NCBI GenBank assembly: GCA_964625225.1
Contig: CAZVAR010000078.1
Coordinates: forward strand, 1-17,803
Direction of reading: 5' to 3'
DNA: 17,803 nt
Source: CAZVAR01 sp964625225
GTDB taxonomy: Bacteria; Pseudomonadota; Alphaproteobacteria; JAJUGE01
Positions 1-7,097 of the stretch are shown piece after piece. A model generated the notes under the pieces. The model was not told the origin of the DNA, did not search any database, and saw only the letters and a program-made list of their open reading frames with translations. The translations under genes were made by a program, and so were the position numbers. How positions within the stretch are numbered: position 1 is the first letter of the stretch; every line of letters begins with the position of its first letter.

Positions 1-240
1 GGCATTCCCGGCTTCGGCCCCGAGGACGGCGAGGCAGAAGAGGGGGACGGGCTGTACCAGCAGGCGGTGGCCCTGGTCGTGCGCGAACGCAAGGCCTCGA
101 CCAGCTTCATCCAGCGGCATCTGCAGATCGGCTACAACCGCGCCGCCCGCATCATCGAGCGCATGGAGGCGGAGGGAATCGTCAGTGCCGGCAACCATGT
201 CGGCAAGCGCGAGGTCCTGGTCGGTGGCGGAGCCGACTGA
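1..240 (+). CDS. ftsK: DNA translocase FtsK, C-terminal gamma domain (5' truncated by window)
   Basis: The reading frame is open from base 1 to TGA at 238-240 and gives the last 79 residues. The segment LYQQAVALVVRERKAST, followed by SFIQRHLQIGYNRAARIIE and RMEAEGIVS, is the winged-helix gamma domain of FtsK/SpoIIIE translocases. In known family members this domain reads the KOPS/SRS polar sequences and directs the hexameric motor toward dif during chromosome segregation at the division septum. The acidic stretch just before it (residues 8-17) is a usual linker between motor and gamma domain. The motor and membrane domains lie upstream of the window. The neighbouring downstream gene is lolA, a common arrangement in Alphaproteobacteria as I recall it. 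Identification is confident; only the length is incomplete. Confidence 0.93.
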   Translation, partial: GIPGFGPEDGEAEEGDGLYQQAVALVVRERKASTSFIQRHLQIGYNRAARIIERMEAEGIVSAGNHVGKREVLVGGGAD

Positions 241-291
241 GCCGCCCTATCTGTGGGGCAGCCGCAACGTAACCGGACCGTGATCGCGACC

Positions 292-990
292 ATGCCCCTG
301 CCGTACCTGCGCGGCCGCTTCGGCCGCCTCCTGAGCCTCGCCGCGGCGCTGGCGGCCGGCTTGCTCGCCGCCCAGCCGGTCGCCGCCCAGGATGCGCCGT
401 CCGGGCGCTCGCGGCCGAAGGTCGAGGCGGCGCCGATGACGCCGGAGGACCGGGAGGCGGTCCGCAAGGTCGAGGATTACCTCAATTCGCTTACCACGTT
501 GAGCGCCCGCTTCGAGCAGAGCGACTCCGCCGGCAAGACGGCGAGCGGCCTCATCTATCTCGCCAAGCCCGGCAAGCTGCGCTTCGAGTACGACCCGCCG
601 GTTCCGGTGCTGATTGTCGCCAACGGCCGCTTCCTGATCCATTACGACAAGTCGCTGAAGACCGCGTCCTATATCCCGCAGGACAGGACACCCGCGTGGT
701 TCCTGGTGACGCCGCGCGTACGGCTCAGCGGCGAGGTCACCGTCACCGACATCGGCCGGCGCGACGGCAAGCTCCTGCTCACGCTGGTCAAGACGCTGGA
801 GCCGGGGCAGGGCAAGGTCACCCTCGTCTTCGACCAGGACCCGATCCGCCTCGACCAGTGGGAGGTGACCGACCCCCAGGGCATCGTCACTCACGTGGTG
901 CTCAAGGATGTCCTGACCGGGGGCAGCATCGATTCGGAGCTGTTCGAGTTCAATGAGCCGACCTGGGACCAGCGCGGCAGCCTACGTTAG
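292..990 (+). CDS. lolA: Outer-membrane lipoprotein carrier protein LolA
   Basis: This 232-residue periplasmic protein carries lipoproteins from the LolCDE exporter to the outer membrane. From ATG 292 it begins with a Sec signal peptide: a basic n-region (RGRFGR), a hydrophobic Leu/Ala core at residues 13-27 and a probable cleavage site after VAA (residue 32). The mature part has the LolA features: an N-terminal amphipathic helix with VEDYLNSLTTLSARFEQ, then GLIYLAKPGKLRFEYDPP, then a long beta-rich barrel ending in SELFEFNEP. GTG at 253 and GTG at 280 are in-frame alternatives, but they put extra polar residues before a normal signal peptide, so I chose ATG 292. The gene follows ftsK by 51 bp and is probably cotranscribed with it. 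It is the usual size for the family. Confidence 0.9.
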   Translation: MPLPYLRGRFGRLLSLAAALAAGLLAAQPVAAQDAPSGRSRPKVEAAPMTPEDREAVRKVEDYLNSLTTLSARFEQSDSAGKTASGLIYLAKPGKLRFEYDPPVPVLIVANGRFLIHYDKSLKTASYIPQDRTPAWFLVTPRVRLSGEVTVTDIGRRDGKLLLTLVKTLEPGQGKVTLVFDQDPIRLDQWEVTDPQGIVTHVVLKDVLTGGSIDSELFEFNEPTWDQRGSLR

Positions 991-1098
991 TGCCATGTCA
1001 CGACAAGCCTATCGACGCGGTCGGCCCGAGGTGCTGAAATGACGGTCCGTCCGCGTCTCCGCCGCACTCCTCCCGTGGCGATGTCCTGGGCCTGAGCC

Positions 1099-1902
1099 AT
1101 GTCCGCCGTTTCCACCCCCCTGCGCGCTCCGATGCCGCTGGTCGGTATCTCCGCCTGCGTGCGGGAGATCAACAGCCTCCCCTTCAACGCCGTCAACCAG
1201 CGCTATCTCAGCGCGCTGGTCGAGGCCGCCGGCGTGATGCCGATGATCGTTCCGGCGCTCGGTTGCGCGATCGACTTCGCCGATCTGGCCAGCCGACTCG
1301 ATGGTCTGCTCGTTACCGGCAGTCCGTCCAATGTCGAGCCGCATCATTACGGCTGCGAGCGCGCCGCCCCCGACATCCTGCACGACGCCGCCCGCGACGC
1401 CACCACGCTGCCGCTCCTGCGCGAGGCGCTGCGGCAGGGGGTGCCCGTCTTCGCGATCTGCCGTGGCATCCAGGAGCTGAACGTCGCTCTTGGCGGCACA
1501 CTGCACCAAATGCTGCACACGCTGCCGGGCAAGCGCGATCACCGCTCCGACAAGACCAAGCCGCTGCCAGAGCGCGTGCTGCCGGCCCATCCCGTCGCGC
1601 TGACGCCGGGCGGACTTCTGGCAAGGCTCGCCGGGGCCACCGAGGTGATGGTCAACTCGCTGCACGGCCAAGGGATCGATCGGCTGGGCGAAGGGCTGGT
1701 TGTGGAGGCGGTCGCGCCCGACGGGGTGGTCGAGGCGGTGCGCGTGTCCGGCGCGGAGACCTTCGCCGTCGGTGTGCAGTGGCACCCTGAGGCGCTCTAC
1801 GAGACCGACCCGCTGTCGCGGCGTCTGTTCGAGGCGTTCGGCAATGCCGTGCGCGAGCGCGCCGCGGCACGCGGCCAGCCGCACCGGTCGGCCGCGGCCT
1901 GA
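1099..1902 (+). CDS. Gamma-glutamyl-gamma-aminobutyrate hydrolase family protein (peptidase C26, class I glutamine amidotransferase fold)
   Basis: This protein of 267 residues has a glutamine amidotransferase-like fold. The nucleophile elbow VFAICRGIQELNVALGG places the catalytic Cys at residue 121. The catalytic His/Glu pair is in the motif GVQWHPE (H229, E231), and VNSLHGQGID is the usual second substrate-side motif. Family members such as PuuD hydrolyse gamma-glutamyl amides such as gamma-glutamyl-GABA in the cytoplasm; the actual substrate here cannot be read from sequence. No signal peptide is visible. It is preceded by 108 bp without an obvious terminator. It is followed after 3 bp by an alpha/beta hydrolase beginning at a GTG, which suggests translational coupling and a shared role. 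ATG 1132 is a shorter alternative start. No other polyamine catabolism genes are seen nearby, so a specific puuD assignment is not justified. Confidence 0.85.
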   Translation: MSAVSTPLRAPMPLVGISACVREINSLPFNAVNQRYLSALVEAAGVMPMIVPALGCAIDFADLASRLDGLLVTGSPSNVEPHHYGCERAAPDILHDAARDATTLPLLREALRQGVPVFAICRGIQELNVALGGTLHQMLHTLPGKRDHRSDKTKPLPERVLPAHPVALTPGGLLARLAGATEVMVNSLHGQGIDRLGEGLVVEAVAPDGVVEAVRVSGAETFAVGVQWHPEALYETDPLSRRLFEAFGNAVRERAAARGQPHRSAAA

Positions 1903-1905
1903 GCG

Positions 1906-2856
1906 GTGACAGCCGGCCTCCCGCCGCCCTCCGTTCCCCCGGAGGCGGCTCGCGCGATCACCCTGACGGCGGCCGACGGCCTCCGCCTGCGTCTCTACGA
2001 GTTTCCCGACGGCCCGCGCGACGGCCCGGCACTGCTATGGGGGCATGCCAACGGGTTCGCCGCCGGCAGCTATCTGCCGCTGTTGCAGGAGCTCGCGGCC
2101 GATTTCCGTGTCTTCGCCTTCGATGCCCGCGCCCACGGCGGCTCCGAGGCGCCGGCGGCGCCGCTGGAGCGTAGCCTCCACATCGACCGCTTCGCCCGCG
2201 ATGTCGGCATGTTCTCCCGTGCCGTGCGCGCGCATGTCGGGGACGAGGTGCCGCTCTACTACGCCTCGCACTCGTTCTCCGGAGTCGCGGCCCTGCGGCT
2301 GGCGGCGGTCTTCGGTGAGGTGCCCTGGCGGGCGATGACCTTGTTCGAGCCGCCCCTAGTCCCGAGCGTCGAGCATCCCGAGCATGCGGTGGCCTACGGC
2401 AAGTCGTTCGGCCTGGTCGCGCTGGCGCGCCGGCGCCGGCGGCGCTGGGCGAGCCCGGCGGCCTTTGCCGATTCGCTGGCCGGCCGCACGCCCTTTTCCG
2501 CCTTCCGGCCCGACATGCTGGCGGCGCACACCCGCGCCACCCTGCGGCCGAGCGGGGAGGGGGACTACGTGCTCTGCTGTCCGCCGGAAGCCGAGGCGGC
2601 GATCTATCTCACCGTCCTCAACAGCAGCACGTTCCGGGCGCTGCCCAATCTTCGCATTCCGGCGCATTTCGTGGCGGGCGATCCCGCGCCGCCCGACGGC
2701 CCGCCGAGCTGGGCCGCGCTGGTCCAGGGCCTCGCCGCGGAACGGGCGCCCCGAGGCCGCCTGACCGTACTGCGCGGCGTCGGGCATATGATGCCCTTCG
2801 AGCGCCCGGACCGCTGCCGCGATCTCGTGCGCGAGATGCTAGGCGAAAAAACTTGA
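1906..2856 (+). CDS. Alpha/beta hydrolase
   Basis: A cytoplasmic alpha/beta-hydrolase-fold protein of 316 residues. Visible family marks are the oxyanion-side WGHANGF (about residues 45-51), FDARAHGGSE after strand 4, the nucleophile elbow at S123, an acid-loop candidate FVAGDP and the C-terminal catalytic His in GVGHMMPFERP (H294). The elbow reads ASHSFSG, so small Ser residues replace the Gly residues of the usual GxSxG. The fold still allows this, because only small side chains are needed there. The start is GTG 1906, 3 bp after the stop of the C26 hydrolase; no closer ATG fits the conserved N-terminus. The stop codon overlaps a TTGACA sequence. Substrate is unknown. An esterase, lipase-like or C-C hydrolase activity is possible but not shown. 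Confidence 0.85.
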   Translation: MTAGLPPPSVPPEAARAITLTAADGLRLRLYEFPDGPRDGPALLWGHANGFAAGSYLPLLQELAADFRVFAFDARAHGGSEAPAAPLERSLHIDRFARDVGMFSRAVRAHVGDEVPLYYASHSFSGVAALRLAAVFGEVPWRAMTLFEPPLVPSVEHPEHAVAYGKSFGLVALARRRRRRWASPAAFADSLAGRTPFSAFRPDMLAAHTRATLRPSGEGDYVLCCPPEAEAAIYLTVLNSSTFRALPNLRIPAHFVAGDPAPPDGPPSWAALVQGLAAERAPRGRLTVLRGVGHMMPFERPDRCRDLVREMLGEKT

Positions 2857-2877
2857 CATTACTTTTTTGCAACACCC

Positions 2878-2905
2878 TTGCGCGGCCCGGCTGGCCGCCT
2901 ATTTA
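2878..2905 (+). promoter_or_regulatory. Possible promoter for the candidate small RNA
   Basis: TTGCGC (2878-2883) and TATTTA (2900-2905) are separated by 16 bp, inside CCTATTTAGC. The -10 match is weak, only 3 of 6 to the sigma70 consensus. The predicted start near 2911-2913 falls immediately before the first paired base of the structured RNA at 2915, which is the main reason for listing it. A perfect TTGACA at 2853-2858 lies further upstream, but no acceptable -10 sits 15-19 bp after it. Confidence 0.3.
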
Positions 2906-2910
2906 GCGTG

Positions 2911-3020
2911 GTATGGGCCGGATGCGGCAATTACCGCCGCGCTTTCGGAACGGGCCCCCCTCGTTCCCCGGCCCTTGACGCCCCCTAGCGCCCGGTCCTC
3001 CCCCCGACCGGGCGCTTCTT
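2911..3020 (+). ncRNA. Candidate structured small RNA ending in an intrinsic terminator
   Basis: This gap between the alpha/beta hydrolase and the oxidoreductase holds nested complementary arms. GGGCCGG at 2915-2921 pairs with CCGGCCC at 2968-2974 (7 bp) and encloses two hairpins. Hairpin A pairs 2924-2928 with 2936-2940. Hairpin B pairs GGAACG 2947-2952 with CGTTCC 2962-2967 around a C-rich 9-base loop. An 11-bp terminator hairpin follows (2987-3016), whose loop is CTCCCCCC. Pyrimidine-rich CUCC-type loops that can face ribosome binding sites are known in several alphaproteobacterial small RNAs. That this one works so is inference. The closing helix is 60 bases across, too short for a tRNA, and no T-loop is present. 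It could instead be a long 3' UTR of the upstream hydrolase. I do not recognise a named RNA family. Confidence 0.4.
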
Positions 3021-3023
3021 ATT
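2987..3023 (+). terminator. Rho-independent terminator
   Basis: A perfect 11-bp stem pairs 2987-2997 (AGCGCCCGGTC) with 3006-3016 (GACCGGGCGCT) around an 8-base loop, followed by TCTTATT. The trailing T-tract is interrupted but adequate on the + strand, and there is no T-tract for the - strand. It would end transcription from the hydrolase pair or from the candidate small RNA, and it isolates the downstream oxidoreductase. Confidence 0.65.
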
Positions 3024-3054
3024 GCGGGGAGGAATGGGCAGGGCGGCATCGTCC

Positions 3055-3084
3055 TTGAACGGCCCCGCGCGCTCTGGCTATTGT
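3055..3084 (+). promoter_or_regulatory. Probable promoter of the ferredoxin-reductase gene
   Basis: TTGAAC (3055-3060) and TATTGT (3079-3084) are separated by 18 bp. Each matches 4 of 6 positions of the sigma70 consensus. Transcription would begin near 3091, about 25 bases before ATG 3116. It lies just after a terminator, so the downstream gene needs a promoter in this interval. Confidence 0.4.
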
Positions 3085-3115
3085 CCCCGCACCGTTGCGA
3101 CCCGCCCGTGCCCGG

Positions 3116-4147
3116 ATGCCTGCCAGCGTCAAGATCACCCAGTGGCCGACTCCGATTCCGCTCGACGAGGGACAGACCATCCTCGAGGCGGCGCTCGAGG
3201 AGGGCGTGCCCTTTCCGCACGGTTGCCGCTCGGGCAATTGCGGTGCCTGCAAGTCGCGGCTCTACGCCGGCGAGGTCCAGATGGAGCCCTATTCCGACTT
3301 TGCCTTGACCGAGGAGGAACGGGCCGAGGGCTTCATCCTCGCCTGTCGTGCCCGTGCCGAAGGGCCTGTCGAGCTCGCCTGGCTCCAGGACGATTCGGAG
3401 GCGGTGGCGCATCCGCTGCGCCGGTTCGAGGCGACCGTGGTGGGCCTCGATTGGCTGACCCATGACACGGTCCGTGTCCGCCTCGCCCCGCCGGAGGGCC
3501 GACGCCTCGAGTTTTCCGCCGGCCAGTACGCCACCCTGACCTTCGATGCGTTGACGCCGCGCGACTATTCGATGGCGAACCGGCCGGACGAGCCGGTACT
3601 GGAGTTCCATATCCGCGCCGTTCAGGACGGCAAGGTCAGCCGCTATGTCGCGGAGCGGCTCGCGGTCGGTGACGCCGTCAAAGTCGAGGGGCCGTTCGGC
3701 TCGTCCTATCTGCGCGAGCGGCATCGAGGCCCAATCCTGGCGATCGCCGGCGGTTCCGGCCTCGCGCCGATCAAGTCGATCGTCGAGACGGCGCTGGCCA
3801 AGGGGCTGCCGCAGCCGATCTATCTCTATTTCGGCGTGCGCGACGAGCGGGATCTGTATCTCGAGGACCAGTTCGTCACGCTCGCGGCCACCCACCCGCG
3901 ACTCCGCTTCATTCCCGTCCTGTCGGATCCGACCGGACCGACCGAGCGCCGGACCGGCCTAGTCAGTGCCGCGGTCGCCCGCGATTTCGACGATCTCGAC
4001 GGCTGCAAGGCCTATGTCGCCGGTCCCCCGGCAATGGTCGAGGCGACGGTCGCGGTGCTCGACACCCGCGACATGCGCGCCGAGGACATTCACGCCGACG
4101 CCTTCTACACCGAGGCCGAGAAGGCCGCCGCGCGGGGCGGTGCGTGA
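3116..4147 (+). CDS. 2Fe-2S ferredoxin / FAD / NAD(P)H oxidoreductase
   Basis: A three-domain electron-transfer flavoprotein of 343 residues. Domain 1 (about 1-90) is a plant-type ferredoxin with its [2Fe-2S] ligands at C37, C42, C45 and C77 in HGCRSGNCGACKSRL and ILACRA. Domain 2 (about 100-200) is the FAD barrel with the RDYS flavin motif (R149-S152). Domain 3 (about 205-340) is the NAD(P)H fold with AGGSGLAPI, YFGVRDERDLYLED and AYVAGPPAMVE. The order ferredoxin-FAD-NAD is that of reductases feeding Rieske or diiron oxygenases, and of the CDP-6-deoxyglucoseen reductase (AscD/E3) group. No oxygenase is encoded in the window, so its electron acceptor is unknown. TTG 3095 is an in-frame alternative, but it would sit almost at the predicted transcription start, so ATG 3116 is preferred. 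Confidence 0.88.
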   Translation: MPASVKITQWPTPIPLDEGQTILEAALEEGVPFPHGCRSGNCGACKSRLYAGEVQMEPYSDFALTEEERAEGFILACRARAEGPVELAWLQDDSEAVAHPLRRFEATVVGLDWLTHDTVRVRLAPPEGRRLEFSAGQYATLTFDALTPRDYSMANRPDEPVLEFHIRAVQDGKVSRYVAERLAVGDAVKVEGPFGSSYLRERHRGPILAIAGGSGLAPIKSIVETALAKGLPQPIYLYFGVRDERDLYLEDQFVTLAATHPRLRFIPVLSDPTGPTERRTGLVSAAVARDFDDLDGCKAYVAGPPAMVEATVAVLDTRDMRAEDIHADAFYTEAEKAAARGGA

Positions 4148-4184
4148 TCCCCCGCCTGCCTCAACTCGAACCGGGAGCCGCCCG

Positions 4185-4871
4185 ATGACCCGCTATGTGA
4201 TCCCGCTCTGGGAACCGGCCGCCCTGCCCGTCGCCGGCAGCGACCAGCTCTTTCCCGTTCACCGGCTCTACTGCGTCGGCCGCAACTACGCGGCGCACGC
4301 GCGCGAGATGGGCAATGACGAGCGCGAGCCGCCCTTCTTCTTCACCAAGCCGGCGGATGCCCTCGTGACCGGCGGCCGGGACACCCCCTATCCGCCGGCG
4401 ACCAATAACCTGCATCACGAGGTCGAGCTGGTGGTCGCGCTTGCCTCCGGCGGCCGCGACATCCCGGTGTCCAAGGCCCTGGACTGCATCTACGGCTATG
4501 CGGTCGGTATCGACCTGACGCGCCGCGACATCCAGGACGTGGCAAAGAAGATGGGGCGTCCCTGGGACATGGCGAAGGGTTTCGACGCCTCGGCTCCGTG
4601 CGGTCCGGTCCGGCCGGCGCGCGAGATCGGCCATCCGGTCGAGGCCCGCATCGTCCTCACCATCAACGGGACGGTACGCCAGGACGGCAATATCCGCGAC
4701 ATGATCTGGAGCGTGCCGGAGACCATCGCCTATCTTTCCGGGCTGGTCGAGCTGAAGCCCGGCGACCTGATCTTCACCGGGACGCCGGAGGGCGTCGGCC
4801 CGGTAGAGCGGGGCGACCTGCTGGAAGCCACGGTCGACGGCGTCGGCAGCCTGAAGACCCGAATGGTCTGA
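4185..4871 (+). CDS. Fumarylacetoacetate hydrolase (FAH) family protein, fumarylpyruvate hydrolase-like
   Basis: A 228-residue single-domain FAH-fold enzyme. Family features in order are CVGRNYAAHAREMG (about 30-43), PPFFFTKPADAL (49-60), the metal-binding HHEVELVVAL with E79 and E81, and a third likely metal ligand D110 in GYAVGIDLTRRD. KKMGRPWDMAKGFDASAP and GDLIFTGTPEGVGPVERGD follow. This pattern is closest, from memory, to fumarylpyruvate hydrolases of the gentisate pathway (NagK type). The related acylpyruvases and oxaloacetate tautomerases share it, so the substrate should stay open. A GGGAG Shine-Dalgarno precedes ATG 4185. It begins 37 bp after the oxidoreductase and is probably cotranscribed. 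A ring-cleavage role would suit an oxygenase reductase next door, but no dioxygenase gene is seen. Confidence 0.85.
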   Translation: MTRYVIPLWEPAALPVAGSDQLFPVHRLYCVGRNYAAHAREMGNDEREPPFFFTKPADALVTGGRDTPYPPATNNLHHEVELVVALASGGRDIPVSKALDCIYGYAVGIDLTRRDIQDVAKKMGRPWDMAKGFDASAPCGPVRPAREIGHPVEARIVLTINGTVRQDGNIRDMIWSVPETIAYLSGLVELKPGDLIFTGTPEGVGPVERGDLLEATVDGVGSLKTRMV

Positions 4872-4898
4872 CCTCTCCGGCCCGCTTTTCTTCCGTGA

Positions 4899-4927
4899 CC
4901 CGGCCTCCCGGCGGACGTGAGGCCGGG
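4899..4927 (+). terminator. Stem-loop between the FAH gene and xthA (possible weak terminator)
   Basis: A perfect 9-bp stem pairs 4899-4907 (CCCGGCCTC) with 4919-4927 (GAGGCCGGG) around an 11-base loop. It lies 28 bp after the FAH stop and 30 bp before xthA. There is no T-tract directly after it, so it may be a transcript-stabilising hairpin or a Rho-region element instead of an intrinsic terminator. Confidence 0.3.
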
Positions 4928-4957
4928 GCGGTATCCCTTTGACCTCGGCTCCCGTCC

Positions 4958-5758
4958 ATGACCCGGCTCCGAATCGCGACCTGGAACGTCAACTCCGTCC
5001 GGCTGCGCCTCGATATCCTCGCCCGGCTCGCCGTCGAACGGCAGCCGGACATCCTTTGCCTGCAGGAGATCAAGACCGAGAACAACGGTTTCCCGACGGA
5101 TTTCCTGACCGAGCTCGGCTATCGCTGGCAGGCCGTCCACGGGATGAAGGCCTATCACGGCGTGGCGATCGTCTCGAAGCGGCCCCTGGTCGACGTTGCC
5201 ACCATGGACTGGTGCGACCGGTCGGACTGTCGGCACGTCTTCGTGCGTCTCGAGGACGGGATCGAGCTGCACAATTTCTACGTCCCTGCCGGGGGCGACG
5301 TGCCCGACCCGGAGGTCAACGAAAAGTTCGCCCACAAGCTACAGTTTCTGGAGGACCTTGCGACGTGGTGGGACGAGCAGCGGACTCCATCCGCCCGCCG
5401 CATCCTCGTCGGTGATCTTAACGTGGCGCCGCTGGAGACGGACGTGTGGTCGCACCGGCAATTGCTGAACGTCGTCAGCCATACTCCGGCCGAGGTGGAA
5501 CGGCTCGGGGCGGTGCAGGCAGCCCATGACTGGGTCGATGCGGTGCGCCACTTCATTCCGCCCGAGCGGAAGCTGTTCAGCTGGTGGAGCTATCGCGCCC
5601 GCGACTGGGCCGCCTCCGACCGCGGCCGTCGGCTGGATCACATCTGGGTGACGCCGGCCCTCGTTCCGGCGCTCCGCGACGCCGAGATCCTCCGCGAAGC
5701 CCGCGGCTGGCCCCAGCCGTCCGACCATGTTCCGGTCCTGGTCGATCTGGAGGTCTGA
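4958..5758 (+). CDS. xthA: Exodeoxyribonuclease III (AP endonuclease)
   Basis: A 266-residue member of the EEP nuclease fold that incises abasic DNA and degrades 3' ends during base-excision repair. All catalytic motifs are in place: WNVNS (N10), LQEIK (E37, metal), the product-side YHGVAIVSK, VGDLNVAP (D153 and N155), RRLDHIWV and the terminal PSDHVPV with the D256/H257 pair. NFYVPAGGDVPDPEVNEKF is typical of the XthA subgroup. The length is normal. ATG 4958 is directly followed by the conserved strand RLRIATWNVNS, so the start is secure. In many Alphaproteobacteria xthA lies close to ftsK and lolA, as I recall. Here four metabolic genes separate lolA and xthA. Confidence 0.93.
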   Translation: MTRLRIATWNVNSVRLRLDILARLAVERQPDILCLQEIKTENNGFPTDFLTELGYRWQAVHGMKAYHGVAIVSKRPLVDVATMDWCDRSDCRHVFVRLEDGIELHNFYVPAGGDVPDPEVNEKFAHKLQFLEDLATWWDEQRTPSARRILVGDLNVAPLETDVWSHRQLLNVVSHTPAEVERLGAVQAAHDWVDAVRHFIPPERKLFSWWSYRARDWAASDRGRRLDHIWVTPALVPALRDAEILREARGWPQPSDHVPVLVDLEV

Positions 5759-5968
5759 GCACCCCGTGTCCAACCGGCTTCAAAGGCCCGCCCGGGGGCG
5801 ATATCGCCGTCTCCCGCGGCCGGTTCGCTGTTTCCGCCGCCCGGATTTCACCGGGGAGGGCAACCGCCCATTCCGTTCGTCGCGCCCGGCCGATCCGGTT
5901 GTGCACGGGGCATGGCACACCGTTCGGGCCGGCGGAGACGGGCGCCGGAGCCGCGGGCGGCACGCGCC

Positions 5969-7006
5969 TTACATTTCCCGCAGCAGTTCGGCCCTCTTGG
6001 CGCGCAGCTCTTCCTCCGTGATCAGTCCCTCATCGTAGGCGATCTGCACCCGGCGGAGGCGGTCGAGCAGCAGCGCCTGTTCGCTCTGCCGTCGCCGGGT
6101 GGGGGCGGGAGCCGTCGCCAGCGCCGCCGCGGCGGCCTGCCGGGTCGACAGCGGCTCGGCGGGCAGTGTCCGGGTCGCGGGGCGGCGGGGTGCATAGAGA
6201 TACTCGACCGGTCCCGAACGCCGCGCGGCCGGTGCCGCGGGGGCGGGTGCCGGCTCCGGTGCGGCCTCCGGGTCGCGGCGGGGCCGAAATTCATGGCCCG
6301 GGGCGTCGGATGCCGTCGGGGCCGGCGCGGCGGCAGCGGGCGTCGGGACATCTGCCGGCGGGCGCGTTGCCACCACCGGGATCTTGCGGATCGGGCGCGC
6401 GAACAACGAACGGCGCCGGGTCTGCGAGATGCCGCCGGCCGGAGTCTCCTCGCTCAGCCATTGCGAGCGCAGGAAGGGGTCGCGGCTCGTTACCCGCTTC
6501 CGCGTGGTCACGTTGATCCGCTTCGACAGCAGAACGTAAAAGGACCACAGGACGATCGGCACGGCGCGCCAGAAGAAGCCGATAACCGCGCGTTCCTCGT
6601 AGTCGCGCGGCAATCCCTCCAGCATCACGTAGAAGAACAGCATCGCCGCGCACAGGCCGGCGAGGGCGGCGACGGCGAAGTAGCGCTGGAATTCGGGCCG
6701 CTCCGCACTCAGCCGTCGGCCGGCCAGCCAGCAGGTTCCGAGGAACAGCAGGTCGGTCGCCAGGACCAACATCATCATGCCGACTTCGGGACGCGGCCCC
6801 GTGCCGAACAGGAGGCGCAGATCCTGGGCCACGAGCGGCAGCGGACCGACGAACAGCAGGGCGAGCAGCAGCAACGCCCAGCCGTAGACGCCGTAAAGCG
6901 GATGCTGCTGTGCGAAATCTTCGGGTAGGTAGACCCACCCACCTCGACCGACCGGCCGGGACGGCAGGTCCGAGGCCGTGTCCTGGGTTGTGCTGCTGCT
7001 GGCCAT
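5969..7006 (-). CDS. Four-helix membrane protein (DUF2569-like) with C-terminal SHOCT motif
   Basis: A protein of 345 residues with no assigned function. After a short Ser/Thr-rich start and RGGWVYLP (about 21-28) it has four likely membrane helices near residues 43-60, 76-96, 108-132 and 142-162. These are followed by LLSKRINVTTRKR, which resembles the conserved end of DUF2569 membrane domains. A long Pro/Ala/Arg-rich, probably disordered cytoplasmic linker (about 190-300) leads to a final helix-turn-helix, LRRVQIAYDEGLITEEELRA, the SHOCT motif that is often appended to bacterial proteins and thought to mediate oligomerisation. ATG 7006 is preceded by AGGGG at good spacing. An upstream ATG (7048) falls inside the predicted -10 box and is unlikely. 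The gene is convergent with xthA. The 210 bp between them hold no clear terminator. Confidence 0.75.
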   Translation of the reverse strand: MASSSTTQDTASDLPSRPVGRGGWVYLPEDFAQQHPLYGVYGWALLLLALLFVGPLPLVAQDLRLLFGTGPRPEVGMMMLVLATDLLFLGTCWLAGRRLSAERPEFQRYFAVAALAGLCAAMLFFYVMLEGLPRDYEERAVIGFFWRAVPIVLWSFYVLLSKRINVTTRKRVTSRDPFLRSQWLSEETPAGGISQTRRRSLFARPIRKIPVVATRPPADVPTPAAAAPAPTASDAPGHEFRPRRDPEAAPEPAPAPAAPAARRSGPVEYLYAPRRPATRTLPAEPLSTRQAAAAALATAPAPTRRRQSEQALLLDRLRRVQIAYDEGLITEEELRAKRAELLREM

Positions 7007-7046
7007 CCGCCCCTGCGCCGATCCCGAATTCCGATGAACTATCAAC

Positions 7047-7075
7047 ATAATATCGCGGATGGGCGGCAATGTCAT
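7047..7075 (-). promoter_or_regulatory. Promoter of the SHOCT membrane-protein gene
   Basis: On the - strand, ATGACA (7075-7070) and TATTAT (7052-7047) are separated by exactly 17 bp. Each matches the sigma70 consensus at 5 of 6 positions. Transcription would begin near 7040, giving a leader of about 34 bases before ATG 7006. This is the best promoter in the window. It also shows that the gene is transcribed independently of the methyltransferase upstream. Confidence 0.55.
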
Positions 7076-7097
7076 TGGTGCCGCTGGCGCAGATGGC

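Noticed and set aside
2853..2858. Perfect TTGACA hexamer overlapping the alpha/beta hydrolase stop
   Set aside because: No acceptable -10 element lies 15-19 bp downstream, so it is not called as a promoter by itself.
2915..2974. Seven-bp closing helix with two internal arms, suggesting a tRNA
   Set aside because: The element spans 60 bases, lacks a T-loop consensus and a third internal arm, and has no plausible anticodon loop, so it is treated as part of a candidate small RNA.
5797..5808. GGCGATATCGCC palindrome in the convergent xthA/SHOCT intergenic gap
   Set aside because: Only 12 bp, no T-tract for a terminator on either side and no second copy; too short to call an operator.
5727..6038. 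Possible small gene between xthA and the SHOCT gene
   Set aside because: It starts inside xthA, ends inside the convergent gene, and its Arg/Ser/Pro-rich translation shows no conserved feature or ribosome binding site.
7007..7048. ATG 7048 as an upstream start for the SHOCT membrane protein
   Set aside because: The codon is within the predicted -10 box, whereas ATG 7006 has a good Shine-Dalgarno.
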